The notes beneath the pieces were generated by a model. It saw only the letters and a list, made by a program, of their open reading frames with translations, made no database searches and was not told the DNA's origin. Shown here piece after piece: positions 45,683-60,639 of a stretch of DNA of 64,000 nucleotides (within the stretch, counting starts at the first letter, position 1; every line of letters begins with the position of its first letter). The stretch lies in contig NW_026960609.1 in NCBI RefSeq assembly GCF_021018805.1, positions 992,001 to 1,056,000 of the forward strand. Direction: 5' to 3'. The translations under genes and the position numbers were made by a program. The stretch is from Prinia subflava (Eukaryota; Chordata; Aves; Passeriformes; Cisticolidae).

Positions 45683-47777
45683 TGATTTATTAAAATATGA
45701 ATATCGATCTAATATCAATATTCAACTGTGACGGACAAAATACTCTCTAACAGTTAAAGTTAGAAAGTGTATGATTATTGCAACGCCGGGCAGTGCGTGG
45801 GATAGTTCCCTAATGCGCGCTGCAAAGATCACAGGTAATTACAAAGCCTTTTATTTACAAAAATGTTGAATACACAAAATACAAATGCATATTCATACCC
45901 CTGTCACTTCCTCTTCTCCGCTTCGTATACTAATTGACAGAAAGGCTATTAAGCATGCGTAGTTTGTTCCCTGAAATGGGTCGGTGGTCTTTTTGTGAGG
46001 AGTGGTCACCAAAAGAAGGAAGTAAAATGAGTCTTCCTTTTTCTAAACTTTCAACCTTTTCAATGCAGATGTGATTGATTGTTGTAGTTGGGGGGGGAGG
46101 TGAATTTTTCCAGGGGGATGTGGGAGGCCAATCAGTGATCAGGTTTTGTGCTGGCACTTGGATTGGTCACTTGGAGGTTTGGACACGCCTCTGAGGACAC
46201 AAGGGGTTAAAAGAAGGACTCCAGGGGGGTTCAGCCTCTTTTGGATTCCGGTTTAAGCAGACAGACATCTCAGGCCTCCTCCCCCCGCCCAGCCACGAGG
46301 CTGGGTGGGGGAGGGGAAACACGTGGTCGGGCTCAGGTAAGCCGGAGCCCCGGGGGGCAGGGAAGAGAGTGAACAAGACTGGGAGCTAGCCCCCATCCAG
46401 GATGGAGGAGTAGAAAACTGTGGAGCTGCCTTCCGTCCCGTCCTGTCCCCGCCCCACCCCCCCTCTCCCAAGGAGAGAGACTGCTGCTTCAGAGTTTCGA
46501 ATATCAACAGCAGCTAGCAGCAAAGAAAGAGCGGGGGCAGGGGAGAGGAGAAGTTCTTAGCTGTGTAAAGAGATACCAAGTCCAGAACCCTGCTTGGAGC
46601 CAAGAACTGTTGGCTCTTTCTGAGGCAGAAAGAGACTTTTCTCAGACATTGCTTCTCATGGCTGGTGGCTTCAGAAGAGAGAGAGAAACAGCTCGAGACT
46701 GAGATAATGAAGGAAGATGAAGAGAATCCCAGGTGGGCAGGGATGAAAAAGAGTGGCTTTTTGAGCTGGACTTTTCTTGCATAATGTTAGCCATAGACTG
46801 AACTCTAGTCTCTTTAAACATAAACTGCATTTTTGAGTAGATGTTGCTAGCTCGACTTTGCTACAGTGACTAGCACTTTAAGAGTGGAGCGAACAGAGAA
46901 GAGAAGGGAGAGGGTGTAGTGGCGCCCTCTGCCCGCAGAGAAAAAAAGCCCTCGGCCCGAGAAGAAAGATGGGGAGAGCTCGGCATGAAAGCATCCTTAA
47001 AAGAGCCCTGTATGCAGTTTTGGCCTATGGACAGTGGTGAGAGCACTAGACATAAGAAAGAAAAAGTGTCCCCTGTCAGACTTCTCCAAGCAGTGCCACG
47101 GGTGACATAGAAACACACAAAGAGTAGACCTGCGTTTCCTGAGGAGCAGTCTGTAGTGCAGGAGAGACTCCTCTACCTTGCTGAAATGAAGATTAGTAGG
47201 GGTTTTTTTGAGTAGTGATTGTTTGATTTAAAACCCAAGGGTTTGGTCTATAGAGAGTAATGTGTAAAGGGTAGAAACTGAGGGAAGATAAAAAATGTTC
47301 TGAGAAGTTTTTATTTCTGTCTCTGTGTGTAATTAGAGTTTTCTATCTCTGTTCTTATGTAACGTAATAAAGTTTTGTTTTTCTGTTTTCAAAGTTTAAG
47401 CCTGCTCTGCTCTGTTCCTGATCACATCCCACAGTAGTTGTTAGAGAAAAAACATATATTCATGGGTGCATTAACATCTGGCCAGTGCTAACCCATGACA
47501 TTGATGTATGGTAGAACTCCCTGTTTCCTGTTTTCCAGGACTATTTCAGTGGGTTTCTGGAAACAGGAGGTCTGGTGTTGTATTGATTAGTTTCTCTGTT
47601 TGACAAGCAATGAGTTGTTAAAGCCGGGGTAGCTTATCTTAAATCGAGTTTCTTTTAACCATCTTCTAACTTTTAACTGATTTCAGCAAAGCTTATCTAT
47701 TCATTTCAGCTAAATCAGTAACATCTATTGTTAACTGTAACCTTAGCTTTTCTCAAAGCCTCAAAATTAATGTCTCA
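45683..47777 (-). repeat. ERV-1 5' LTR (interrupted by LTR-C copy 3)
   Basis: It begins TGATTTATTAAAATATG and ends AATGTCTCA on the plus strand. Without 46080-47505 it is about 669 bp and aligns end to end with the left LTR. The outer flank is GTGT. Confidence 0.94.
46080..47500 (+). mobile_element. LTR-C copy 3, solo LTR inside the ERV-1 5' LTR
   Basis: A 1421 bp unit from TGTTGTAGTTGGGG to AACCCATGACA, flanked by TTGAT at 46075-46079 and 47501-47505. It aligns throughout with copies 1 and 2, including GGACACGCCTCTGAGGACAC and an AATAAAGTTTTG polyadenylation signal near 47367. The uninterrupted LTR at 24171 shows the empty-site sequence. Confidence 0.95.
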
Positions 47778-48163
47778 GTGTCACTGAGTTTGGTTTGGTA
47801 AGTTTTATTTAGGCATGGTCAGCAGGTTGAACCCGGTTTAGAAGCTCTGTGTGATCTGTTAATGCTGGATTAGAAAGGACTTTTTTTTAATGGCATTACA
47901 GCATAGCACAGTGGTGAATGTGGTCTATAATCTTTAGTATTAATCTGTGTGAACTCTAATAATATCACAGGAAAATTAGTCTTTTGAGCATGTTGGAAGA
48001 AGAGGAAGTTGTATATGAAATTATTCATAACAGTCTCATAGAAGTATTTCAATTCTTTTCAGCAGGACAGAAAGGCACCATGGGTTATCGGGCCTGTGGA
48101 GGGCTCACTTTGCCTTCTGCTCATGCCCCTTCTGTAAACAAAGGGTTGAATTCCCCTATAAAA
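47778..48163. other. Intronic sequence, nothing recognised
   Basis: Host intron resumes after the ERV-1 duplication. AT-rich, without a repeat I can name. Confidence 0.5.
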
Positions 48164-48506
48164 TGTTCTAGTTTGAACTGGGGTGTTAGTTTGTGTCGCC
48201 CTGTTCTTCTAAAGTTCTTCTTAGCCTTCTGAAGTTTACATTTTTGGAGTCAGAGTTCTCACAGTTTTTCATATAAAGAAAAGTCACTGTTATTCTGTCT
48301 GTTGTTTTGCATTCCTTTCTGGAGGAAGAGAGAAGTTGATGGACTGTTGCTTTGACCAGTGTGGTTGAGGAGGTGGTTACCCCATCCTCCAATGCACAGC
48401 CAGTGTCAGAAATGTATAAATATCAGAGAGAAAATTAAACTTGATCTCTCTATCCTGATCTGAACTTTGTGTGTCCGTGTCGTTCATTTTGTGTCGTACT
48501 GTGACA
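48164..48506 (+). mobile_element. LTR-like fragment, plus strand
   Basis: The segment starts TGTTCTAGTTTGAACTGG and ends TACTGTGACA. It has a GTATAAATAT box near 48414 and an ATTAAACTTGATC polyadenylation-like stretch about 25 bases later, the layout of a short retroviral LTR. I find no target duplication, so the ends are uncertain. Confidence 0.55.
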
Positions 48507-50285
48507 AGTTTGGACTGGTAAGCAGTATCTCTGATATCAGGTGAGAAGAAACAAATTGTACTAAGCATTTGCTGAGTTCCAGGAGAAACCAGCCATTTTG
48601 ACTCCTTGAGTATAGTGAAGACTGAGGTGGGGATTTTGTTCGTTTAAAATATGACACTGTGTAACATGAAGTGTATGTCCCTAAATCCTTATGCAGACAA
48701 AGCCAAACCATGCTGTGAGGACTAGTTGGTATCTATACATTAAACTGCATAGGAAAAAAAAAAAAGAAGACTAATACCTCTTTTTGTTGCTGTTTTTCCA
48801 GGTATATGACCTGACCCCTAAATAAGAAGGGGCTGTTATTGGGTCAGTAATACATGTAGCCTAGTGCAAATTAGTTTTATTATATAATCAGGTGCAGATT
48901 TTTTTATGCCTCTGTGTTTCCTTTCTATTGATTATGGCTGAACAAGCAGAATTCAGTTTTAGTGGAATTCTGAAATGATGTTTTTCACGCTAGTATGTGC
49001 AGAGGTTGGCCGGTTCCTTGTACGCCATAAACCAATGTGAGTCAGTATAGGTTGACTCATCCAGAAGTATGCTGATTTAAACTTCTGTCAAGGGTAGAAT
49101 GCTACTATAACAAGCAAAGCTCTTTGGGATTAAAAAAAGAATCCCAAAATTCAAACAAAACCTGAAACAAACAAAGCACCCACACATCAACTACTGTTTC
49201 CAACTACTTCTCAAGGTTAATTTGGCTCCAGCTACACTTGGTTCTTACACACACTTATATTTGTAAGGCTTATTCCTTAGACTTGTCTGACTGATTATGA
49301 GGTGCTGGTGTATATCTGCTACTTACTGCATGCCTCATGATCAGCAAAATAATAAACCAGGTTAACATTTACAGTTCAGCATGTCTTTTTGATTTAGTTC
49401 ACAGGGCATGGTTCAGGCATTAATGCTTAAAATGTTTTTCACATCCTGATATTTATTGACTTAGGTAAAGTTTTTTATTTCCTTGTTTTCCCAAACTGCT
49501 TTTTAAAAAAAAATAAAATAAAACTTACGTGATTCAAAGATGCCATTTGCAAGTCCTTTGGTCAGCATTCAACAGCTTAGAACCTGGAAGAGACAGGCAG
49601 TAAACTACCTTGGTCTGTTAGCATCCCTATCCCCTTTATCTTTGTCCTTAGGCTGCACATTCTTTGGGAAAGTTGTCAATTGCTAGGTGCCAAATAGCCC
49701 TAAATTTGAAATGTGAGATGTATTTTTTAAATGATTACTTAGTAATGCTAGCAGGAATTTTAATTTCTTCTGCCTAGTGAACTTTCTTGAAGCAGCAAGA
49801 GATGTGCTGGTGTTTCTTGTTCCAGGAATCAACCTCTGCAAGCTGACATTTAAGCAGAGCAATTTCTGTAATGTGGTATTTAAGGAATGTTAGGAAACAG
49901 AGTATCTCCAAATAAAGGCTGCTTTACTTATACTTACCTCTCCTTTTAGAAGTTCAAAGCCAGGCTCGATGGGGCTTTACTTAACCTATTCTAGTGGAAG
50001 GTGTCCCTGCCCATGGCAGAAGGGTTGGAACTTGATGCTGTTTGAGGTCCTTTCCAACCCAATCTATTCTATGAGTTTATGACTTGTTTTAACAAATTTG
50101 TCTGACAAGTGCCAGATTGTGGTCAATTTTTGGAAGCTAAATCTTGGTCGTATTTAAACCTTGCCCTGATAGAACAGCTTTGGAAAGGAAATGGTGTTTG
50201 CTTCCCTGCTCTTTTGCATGTCACTAGAAACTTTGAGTTAGTCCTCAAAACTAAGCTGATTTCTGACCAGATTTGGTAAAGGTAC
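48507..50285. other. Intronic sequence with one CR1 tail
   Basis: AT-rich intron. Only the CR1 3' end at about 49960-50085 is recognised. Confidence 0.55.
49960..50085 (+). mobile_element. CR1 LINE 3' end, plus strand
   Basis: GAAGGTGTCCCTGCCCATGG, GGTTGGAACTTGATG and GTCCTTTCCAACCC followed by ATTCTATGAGTTTATGA form the standard CR1 3' end with a decayed octamer tail. Confidence 0.85.
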
Positions 50286-50730
50286 TGTAGGAGATCCACA
50301 GAGGTAGAGATATCTCTGGAGACAAGGCATCTCTGTGAACACGTAGTTTATTGTGGGTGCAGGGGCACTGCTTGGAGCTGCTAGGCACAGCTAAAAGCAG
50401 GCCAGGACAAGAGACCGAAGTTCTTGTTACAGTACAATAAATCTCCTGTGTTGAATATTCTGATTTACACTAACCAATCCAGTGAAAGATACAAATCTTA
50501 CAGCATTTACATACAGCCTATAGGATTACCATTCCACCTTTGGCAAGAAGGAGGGTCTTGTTTAATCAAAAGAGATTGCCCCCTGCTAGCCACACCATTG
50601 TTCACTAGCTGAGGGCTTGGTATCTTACATCTCAAAGCTTGCCTCCATTTCTATCTCGCTTGTAGGTTTTATATTCCCAAAATCTAAGCAGTCATATTGA
50701 TAAGGCTTTTCTATTTCATCCTTCCCAACA
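50286..50730 (-). mobile_element. Solo LTR, 445 bp, with 6 bp duplication AGGTAC
   Basis: It runs TGTAGGAGATCC…CTTCCCAACA and is flanked by AGGTAC at 50280-50285 and 50731-50736. Six bases suggests a class II (alpha/beta-like) element. The orientation is taken as minus because GTTTATTGTGGG near 50347 gives AATAAAC on that strand, but an ATAAATC on the plus strand leaves doubt. No internal sequence is attached. Confidence 0.82.
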
Positions 50731-50736
50731 AGGTAC

Positions 50737-52726
50737 CTCATTATGCTCAGAAGGTTGGAGAGGGAATTCAGTTTGTAGGTGAAGAATTATTTGCAGTCCC
50801 TCTTTTAGCTACCTTTGCCAAATAAAAGACTGAAATTTGATAGTGTCAACTGACTGAAGTTGAACAAAAAAATCAGAAGAAAATGGTGCCATAAATATGG
50901 ATTTGATACCTGAAGGTTTTCCAGGTCCTAGAATTGATTGTTTGGATTTTTCCCCATAGATTGAAATAATGTCACATGCAGTCACTTCCTATTTGCCTCT
51001 AATTAGGAACAATAGTGAAGCTTTACCATAGAAAAGAAATTATCCATCACTCAAGTATTTTGGGGGATGGAGGACTGGGCCTGATTCCTTATATAAGTCT
51101 TGGAAGACATTTGGTATTTTCCATTGTTACAGGGTTCTTTTTCCCCTGACTGTTTTCTCCAAATGAATTGTTCCCCTAAAGGAATTTAAACTCTAGGTAA
51201 TTATTGTTCTCTTTTTCAAAAGCTAACTCAACTGTATTCAGTTCGAGGCCTATGGAAAAACTTGGGTGTAACAAAGTAGAAAAACAAACTTTTCTGACGA
51301 GACCAGGAAGCTACAATCACACTTTCCAGTTTTTACTGTATGTGTTGGTCCTAACTGGGAATGTTTCCTGTTGAACTGAATTTTTCCTCTCTACTTTATA
51401 TTGTAGTTGATTTTTTTATCCATGAACTGTGGACAGGAGTGGATTGTGAATGTCAAATATACTTGCATATGATCTCAAACACAAGGAAAGAATACTCTTT
51501 TGTAATATTTTATAGGGATGTGTGTTGTTTGTGCTCTTTAAGACTGATAGAATTTGTTTCTTTGTCCCAGTAGTTGGCCAAAAGATATTCTGGGAATGCT
51601 GCCAGTGTATAACCACATACACTACAATTTGATATTTCATACAGACCCATTTCTTTGAATTAGATGGCTTTTTTTTATGCACTTTTTTTAAAGTGTACCT
51701 CCTCTCCCTTTCCAGCCTGTACCTCCTCCTGGGATCTCAGGGTTCCTGTGCTTTCTGATGTGCCTGTTGCCTGTAAATGTTCTGGAAAAGTTCTGATGTC
51801 ATTTTTTTCTCCGACGTTTTCTGAAAAACTGAAAACCATTTTTGTTGCTAATTGCTTGATCATGATTGAAAATTAGAGTTAGATTTGGCTTGTTACAGAA
51901 ATATACATTTATCTATGTTGCTGATATCAATGCTACAATTTATTACAAAAATTGATTGGTTGAGATGGGTACATGTCAATCAATTCACCAGTCAAGAGTC
52001 AAACCACCAAGGGAATCTTGTGTGTTTATCCAGACCTTGGTGGTTTTTATAACTATTCTTCATTTGAGACCAGAGTAAGAATAATGGGCCGCTGTTCTAA
52101 CCTCTTGGAAGAACCTCTTTGTGTAAATTGTTTTTAGAGTTTTAAAACTTCCTGTGATGAGTATAAAGAAAATCAAATCCTAAAGTAGTGGGTGTTGTTT
52201 TTAAAGGATTTTTTTTAAGTGACTGAAGGTGACACAACTACTTATGGTGGTTCTTTCCAAGTATAATTTGACCTGAGTTTACAAGGAGACTGGTTATGCT
52301 CTTTTAAAGAGTTGAAGAAAAGCATTGCTGTATACATTTCTTATTGTTAGGTACTGTGTATTCTGGAGGAGGCCAGTAATGCCATGGAAAGGCCATAGCA
52401 GTTCCTAAGTGATGGCAAGTGGTAGCCTTTCATCCCATAAGAACAGGCACCTGGCATCCAGCCAGGGGCAACCCATCATACTTCAGCTTGGTAATTAGAC
52501 AGAAATGACAGGATTTCATTCCCTTTCTGTGGTTCCAAGTTAATGATGACTTTTATTGTCCTTCCTCTCTGCTGTGCCGCTCTTGTGTTTGCTAAAAGAT
52601 GTTCATTAAAAGGGCAGAGGCAGTTGAGAGGCGATAGATCATCCTGTCAAAAACTTATCTGTGTGGTTGAGATGTACTGGTATGGCTTGTGGCACAATGT
52701 GCAAGTAAGTCCCAGCTCCACAGCTG
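50737..52726. other. Intronic sequence, nothing recognised
   Basis: AT-rich intron without a recognised element. A moderately GC-rich patch at 52370-52480 is unassigned. Confidence 0.5.
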
Positions 52727-52731
52727 GTCAG

Positions 52732-53171
52732 TGTGGAATTGCATTTTATTGAAATGGTATGCTCTGGCTCACCCCTGGAAAGTGTATGGTTTATCCCAAG
52801 TCTGTAACCTCCCTTGAAGTATCGTTTATCTGTAACATCATTGGCCTGAAGATCTATCCGCGCCCACTTTGAATCTGCCTGTTAAGAGTGCAAACGGAGA
52901 GGGCTCGTGCTCTTTGCCCTGGAAGCCTCTGGAGGCTCTGCTCTTCTCCCCTTCCCTCTCCCCTTCCCTCTCTCCCCCTCCTTCCCCCTCTCCCTTAGTG
53001 ACCATGCTGCTTTCCCAGAGTCGAACTCCAAATAAATCCTCATCTTATCAGCACCTCACCAGCCGTCTAGAGTCTCCTTGCCTGCCTGCATGCAAATACT
53101 AACGAACCTAAGAGCCCGGGAGACTCCCGGGGAACCCTCCCCGGGGACCCTCCCAAATCCAAACTACAACA
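52732..53171 (+). mobile_element. LTR-D copy 2, solo LTR
   Basis: A 440 bp unit from TGTGGAATTGCATTTTATTG to AAACTACAACA, flanked by GTCAG at 52727-52731 and 53172-53176. It is the same family as 24640-25047 in opposite orientation. A long pyrimidine tract (about 52940-52995) and AATAAATCCTC near 53031 are shared features. Confidence 0.9.
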
Positions 53172-53176
53172 GTCAG

Positions 53177-54479
53177 AGGCAGCCCTCTCCTGTGAAGTAA
53201 CAGGGTGCACAGGGGTAAGACTTCATCCTTCTCTTTTAAATTTGAGGCTCAAATCCTGTAAAGGTATTTTGCTTCCTAAGCTATCATGGAGTTATGCTGC
53301 ATGAGGACTGGTTGTAGTGTGCTGGAATGGGTTGTCTTAGAGTGGGACATTTCACTGGAGGAATGAAGCCTACTGCTTAGAAGGTCACAGCCTTAGTGCC
53401 TGGAAACAATGTGGCAATATGTTGGTATCAGTTTATGGTTGACACAGCCTTTCCTTTTACAAACACTGTCCTATCGCAGCTTTTGTCCCAAGTTAGGCAC
53501 ACTTCTCTGAGGCAATTTGCTGTCTTTGCTGTTATGTTCCCCAGTTATGACTGAAGTGTCAGAATATATTAAAATAGTCATCGGAACTGGGATATTTGAT
53601 GAAGAGTCTTTTGTCAGTTTTTAAAATTTTTATAGTTTGGACTTTTGTACACCAAAAAATAATGCTAGCATGGCTCATCTCAGTCTTGTTCGAAGCAGTT
53701 TCCTTGCCAACCTGTAGTCCCTTCTGTTTTTTCTAGGCCACAGGTGTTATTGCCTCATGTCAAGTGGCCTGTTTTCCATGTTGTCAGCTGAGATATCTGT
53801 GAAAGGAACTCCTTTCTCTTTTCTCTCTAAATTTGGTACGTGTGGGCTTTGTTGAGGTATGACTCTCTTGTCTGCTCCCAGTTCAGTTCATATCCAGGTG
53901 CTGTTACTCAAAGGTGTCTTCATGCAACATTCTTTTTGATGGACTCTTTCTTTATGCAGTATTGACTGGCTTGCCCAATGAAAACTTCAGCTTTCTGTGA
54001 AGCCAAGTGCCTTGCTCATGAGTGATGTTAATTTAATTATGTCTTTTAGCAAATATAGTTGTGAGCACTTCTGATTGCACTGCAAGAACTTGTTGGCAAT
54101 GAAGAATAATTCATGCTAAATTTCTATAGGAGTCCTCATAGCTGCTTCTTATTTTATACTGTAGATTTATTTTCCAGATTCTAATTTCCAACACTTTCAC
54201 CATCTGGTGAGCAGATTTAGTAAAAACAGTCCTCAAATACGTCATGTCTTAAAATAGCAGGTGAAAGCTTGATCTTTTAGAGAGAGATTGCCAATTCCAG
54301 TGCCTACTCTAATGACAGTAGCTAATGTAAAATGAAACCTGATAGTTTTTGTTGGAAAACATCAGAACATGTGTTCCACTTTTAACTCCACTGAGATGAT
54401 TTTGGTTTGGCTCTTTTGCTGTGTCCTAAGGTGGTTTTATGATGCTTGTATCCCCAATTGTCTGTTCTGTCTGTGCTGT
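53177..54479. other. Intronic sequence, nothing recognised
   Basis: AT-rich intron, no coding or repeat signal that I can name. Confidence 0.5.
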
Positions 54480-55066
54480 ATATTGAATTCTGTGCCTTTA
54501 TGACTGGCTCTGAGAGCAAAGCAAGGAACGAAGAAGCACCAAGTTTGTTTTGAAAACAGCTCTCACTCCTGCACATTCCTCTCCGGACCATGTTCGTCTG
54601 AAGCACAGACTGGCGGCTGGGACAGAGATCTTTTTTGCTTTTTAGTTAGTTTAGCTAGCTAAGGCAGAGACGTTCCCTGGACTGTTTTTTTTTCCTTTTT
54701 CTTGAGACTCTAAATATGCTCCAGACCAAAAACCCCAGAGAAGCACTGAGGGCTCGCACCTGCAGCCCACTGGGTCTGGAACTCCAGAGGGACTGGGACT
54801 GATAAAAACTGAGTGAGCTGAGCTACTCATGGGAAGGATTTTCTCAGGTTTGCCATCTCTCTTTGGAGCAGGGAGAGGTTTTATTGTTTCATATTATTCA
54901 TTCTTTATGCTTGTGGGCATTTTGTTTGTTAAATAAATAGTTTTTTTCCAGTTTTCTCCAAGGAAGTTCTTTTCCCAGACTGGCTGGGAGGAGGGGCCTT
55001 TTGGGTTTGCTTTCCAGAGGGACCCTATTCAGATGTTTCCTCCCAAATTTGCCCTAAACCAGGATG
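54480..55066 (+). mobile_element. LTR-like element, 5' end uncertain, plus strand
   Basis: The 3' half has the recurring bird LTR blocks GGAGGGGCCTTTTGGGTTTG, TTTCCAGAGGGACC and GCCCTAAACCAGGA, with AAATAAATAG at about 54930. GGGACTGGGACTG and GGAGCAGGGAGAGG lie upstream. The left border was placed only roughly and no duplication was found. Confidence 0.6.
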
Positions 55067-57182
55067 TGCTGTCATATAAATAGTTGGATTTTTTTTATCA
55101 GGTGTAGACATATTTTCCTGCCAAGTATACAAAAAGCTAATAAGAACTTGCACGTGTTATAAATGCTGTAGTACAAAATTTTATATTGAAAAGAAATTTT
55201 GTCTTCTCAATAACTCATCCTTTGTATGGTACTCCTAAAAAATACCTGCTAAGGAAGCAACATGCAGGTTAAAAAAGAGATTGCAGTGATTCAGTGTGTT
55301 TGAATGGTTGAATCTGTCTCCAGAAAACTCAGACTGAGCCCCTGGGTCGCAGCACACCCAGAGCAAGCAGCAGTGAAGAGCTGAACCAGTGTCTCCCTCA
55401 CTCAGCAAAGCAGCACACCTGCAGTATTTGGGTATATGGAGATGAAAGCATTATCCATGTGGTGCCTGAGGAAATCTGTCGAGGGGGGATGTTTGTTACA
55501 TCAGAACTCCATGTCTTGCATGGCTGAGCATCTTTGGCAGTGCCCTTTCCTTTTTCCACTGCTTTGGTGAGCCCTGCACTGCCTGGGGGGTTTCACTCTG
55601 TTCCCCTTTAGCAGCTGTGGATGGTGGTGAATCATCATCTTGTTTCAGTCTGTCACCTGAATTAAGCAGAGTTCTTGAAAAAAAAAATTTCATTGTTCTT
55701 TCCCCTTAGGTTCATAGAAACCAAGTAAGCCAGAAGTTCATAGGCAACTGTACAGGAATTAGGTAATGTTAAACCAATGTCTTTAAGCTGAAAAGTTGAT
55801 CTATGGCTGCTTCTTTGTGTTGCCACATAGATTCTGTCAGACTCAGTATGGTGCAGAAATGCAGAATTCCAGCTAAATAGTAAAAACTCCATTATGGGTG
55901 TTATTGATCAGCAGGAATGCTCAAGATTATGCTATATGTTCAAACACATAAAATGGATGTAGATTTTCAAAGTCAGACTCAAAATGTGTTATTTAACTAT
56001 TAAAAATGTTCCTGTCTTTAAAAAGTACAGTTTTGTTGGAGTTTCTGAGATGATTTTTATTAGTTTTAGGAAACTTTTATACATATTGAGTCTGAAGGTT
56101 ATGAAATAGATGTAAAAAACCCAAAGCTGCAGAGTGACCTTTTAAAATTTTTTTGCATCTGTGGGATAAGTGTCAATGTGTTTAATAACTTGTGCTCCAG
56201 GCACTGCTGTGCAAATGTTTCTCAAAATGGAGAATTGTGAATTGCCGTCAGACAAATGCAGTGCCTTGGGTTATTGCAATGTTAGCAGTTATTGGTGTGT
56301 TTTCCTTAAAAGTAAAAAGGCAAACATTTATTTTTCATAAAAATATGATGTGCTATAAACATAGTTATGTACAGCCATACAGCATAAGTTATATAAAATT
56401 ATAGGAGAAGCATTACAGGGGGAGATAATTTGGGAACTTGAATATTGATGGAAGAGTTTTTCTTATGGGCAGCCTCCTCTGAGAGTATTCATTTAGTGTA
56501 CAGCTTCATTTTAAAATGAATAATATATAAACAAAATAATGCTTGCTTTGCCACATGCTGTATTTTATGTATGCGTGCACACATGGTCCACTCTAATTAA
56601 GCAGAGCTCTTTATGGTTTATTTATTTGTTCCAGAGTGGCTGCTTAATATTTGAGAGAAACAGTAATGACATTTGACCTTTGCAGTGGCTGTGTTAACAA
56701 TGAGGTGGGTTTTGCAGAAGCCTGCAAGAACAGTAAAAGAACAGGTTGATCTTTTCCTCCATTTGCTGAAACATGCTCAAGAGACCTGAAAGCACAAGTG
56801 GAAAAATTCCCACTAGTAAGTGGTTAAAGAGTATTTTCTTCTGTTTTCAGATCTCAGGAGAATGTTACTGACAAGCTGAGGTCAAGGGTTTAAAACTTTT
56901 TTTTTTTGTATTTGGTTGTGGCCCATATTTTATAACCAAACCACCAGGGTAGTATTTCACTTGGTGATTAGTTTGTCTTTTATGCCAATATAAAGAAATA
57001 ATGGAAATGAGGTGGACACCAGTCCAGGTTTTAAGTTTTACAGAGTATGATTAGGCATGCATGAGTCTCGTGTGATGGTCTTGTAGTGAGATTTGTCACT
57101 GACTTCTAAAAATATGTCTTAGATGTAGATGTACATTTTATTGCTTCTCCCCTTTTTATGGCCTTCGCTTAATACAGATTCC
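55067..57182. other. Intronic sequence, nothing recognised
   Basis: AT-rich intron. A slightly GC-richer part at 55310-55640 contains no recognised gene or repeat. Confidence 0.5.
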
Positions 57183-57890
57183 TGTCTCTCAGGGTTGCTT
57201 TTCCCTGAGATTCACCTCGGGGTTGCTGTTCCTTGAGGTATGTAAGGTTTTCGAGCTTTTCCTGCCCAAAAGGTTCAGTGCCAGAGAAGACAAACAGAGC
57301 CTGCCAGTGCATGTTTCCAAGGTTGTTTATTCTTTCATTATCTCTTAGTTCTTTCTCAGCTCTGCAAGGCATCCCCAGCAGAGCAGGACACACGGCAGAC
57401 TGGGGCGGATCCGAGGGTCCCGGACTTTATGTATGGTCTCCCTGACCCAACCACTGTCCACAACGTACTTTTTATTTACAAAATTTTACCAATACTTACT
57501 ACCTATGTTAACATGTCGTTTCTACTCTAAACCAATCCTTGTGATAGAACTCAGCAGAAAATGGGAGACGAGAGCAAGAACAAGGAGGACAGGACCACTC
57601 CCCAATTCCTCCATCTTGTCTCTTCAACCCCATATACTAAAAATCCTAGATTCTACATTTACACTCTGTGATTAACTAACTACTACTTATTTTGAATTCT
57701 CTCAGCTTGTGTATCTTCATACAATGTGGGCATTCACTCCCATGGACAGGGATCAGAGGCAGTGTCCTCCTGGGCTCTGTGTGAGGCTGGCTGACCCCCT
57801 TGTACAGATCCCAGACCCCCCTGTCCAGTCTCCAAACCCTCCAGGGTGGCCAGAGGGATGTCCTGGACTCCAACACCTGCCTGTTTTTAC
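57183..57890 (-). mobile_element. Probable solo LTR or LTR fragment, minus strand
   Basis: The stretch is sharply more GC-rich than its surroundings at both ends. GGTTGTTTATTC at about 57320 would give a polyadenylation signal on the minus strand, and GGGGCGGATCCGAGGGTCCC lies close by. It looks like a retroviral LTR, but I could not fix the ends or a duplication, and no second copy is in the window. Confidence 0.45.

Positions 57891-60639
<2,749 letters not shown>

Larger units (their letters stand above)
24171..47777 (-). mobile_element. ERV-1: gammaretrovirus-like provirus, heavily interrupted, minus strand
   Basis: Two copies of one LTR bound this region at 24171-25250 and 45683-47777. 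The 4 bp sequence GTGT precedes the left end (24167-24170) and follows the right end (47778-47781). Read on the minus strand from right to left the order is 5' LTR, long leader, gag (43923-42249), protease (about 42248-41922), reverse transcriptase (41873-40932), its continuation with RNase H (31062-30806, 29333-28750), integrase (about 28500-27356), env (27329-25406), polypurine tract and 3' LTR. Four later insertions sit inside: ERV-2, two LTR-C copies and one LTR-D copy. The 4 bp duplication, single zinc knuckle and in-frame gag/pro stop all point to the gamma class. Confidence 0.95.

Noticed and set aside
24171..47777. One single large retrovirus or giant element spanning the block
   Set aside because: Two protease, RT, integrase and env sets are present, with different motif classes and separate LTR pairs and duplications, so it is nested elements and not one unit.
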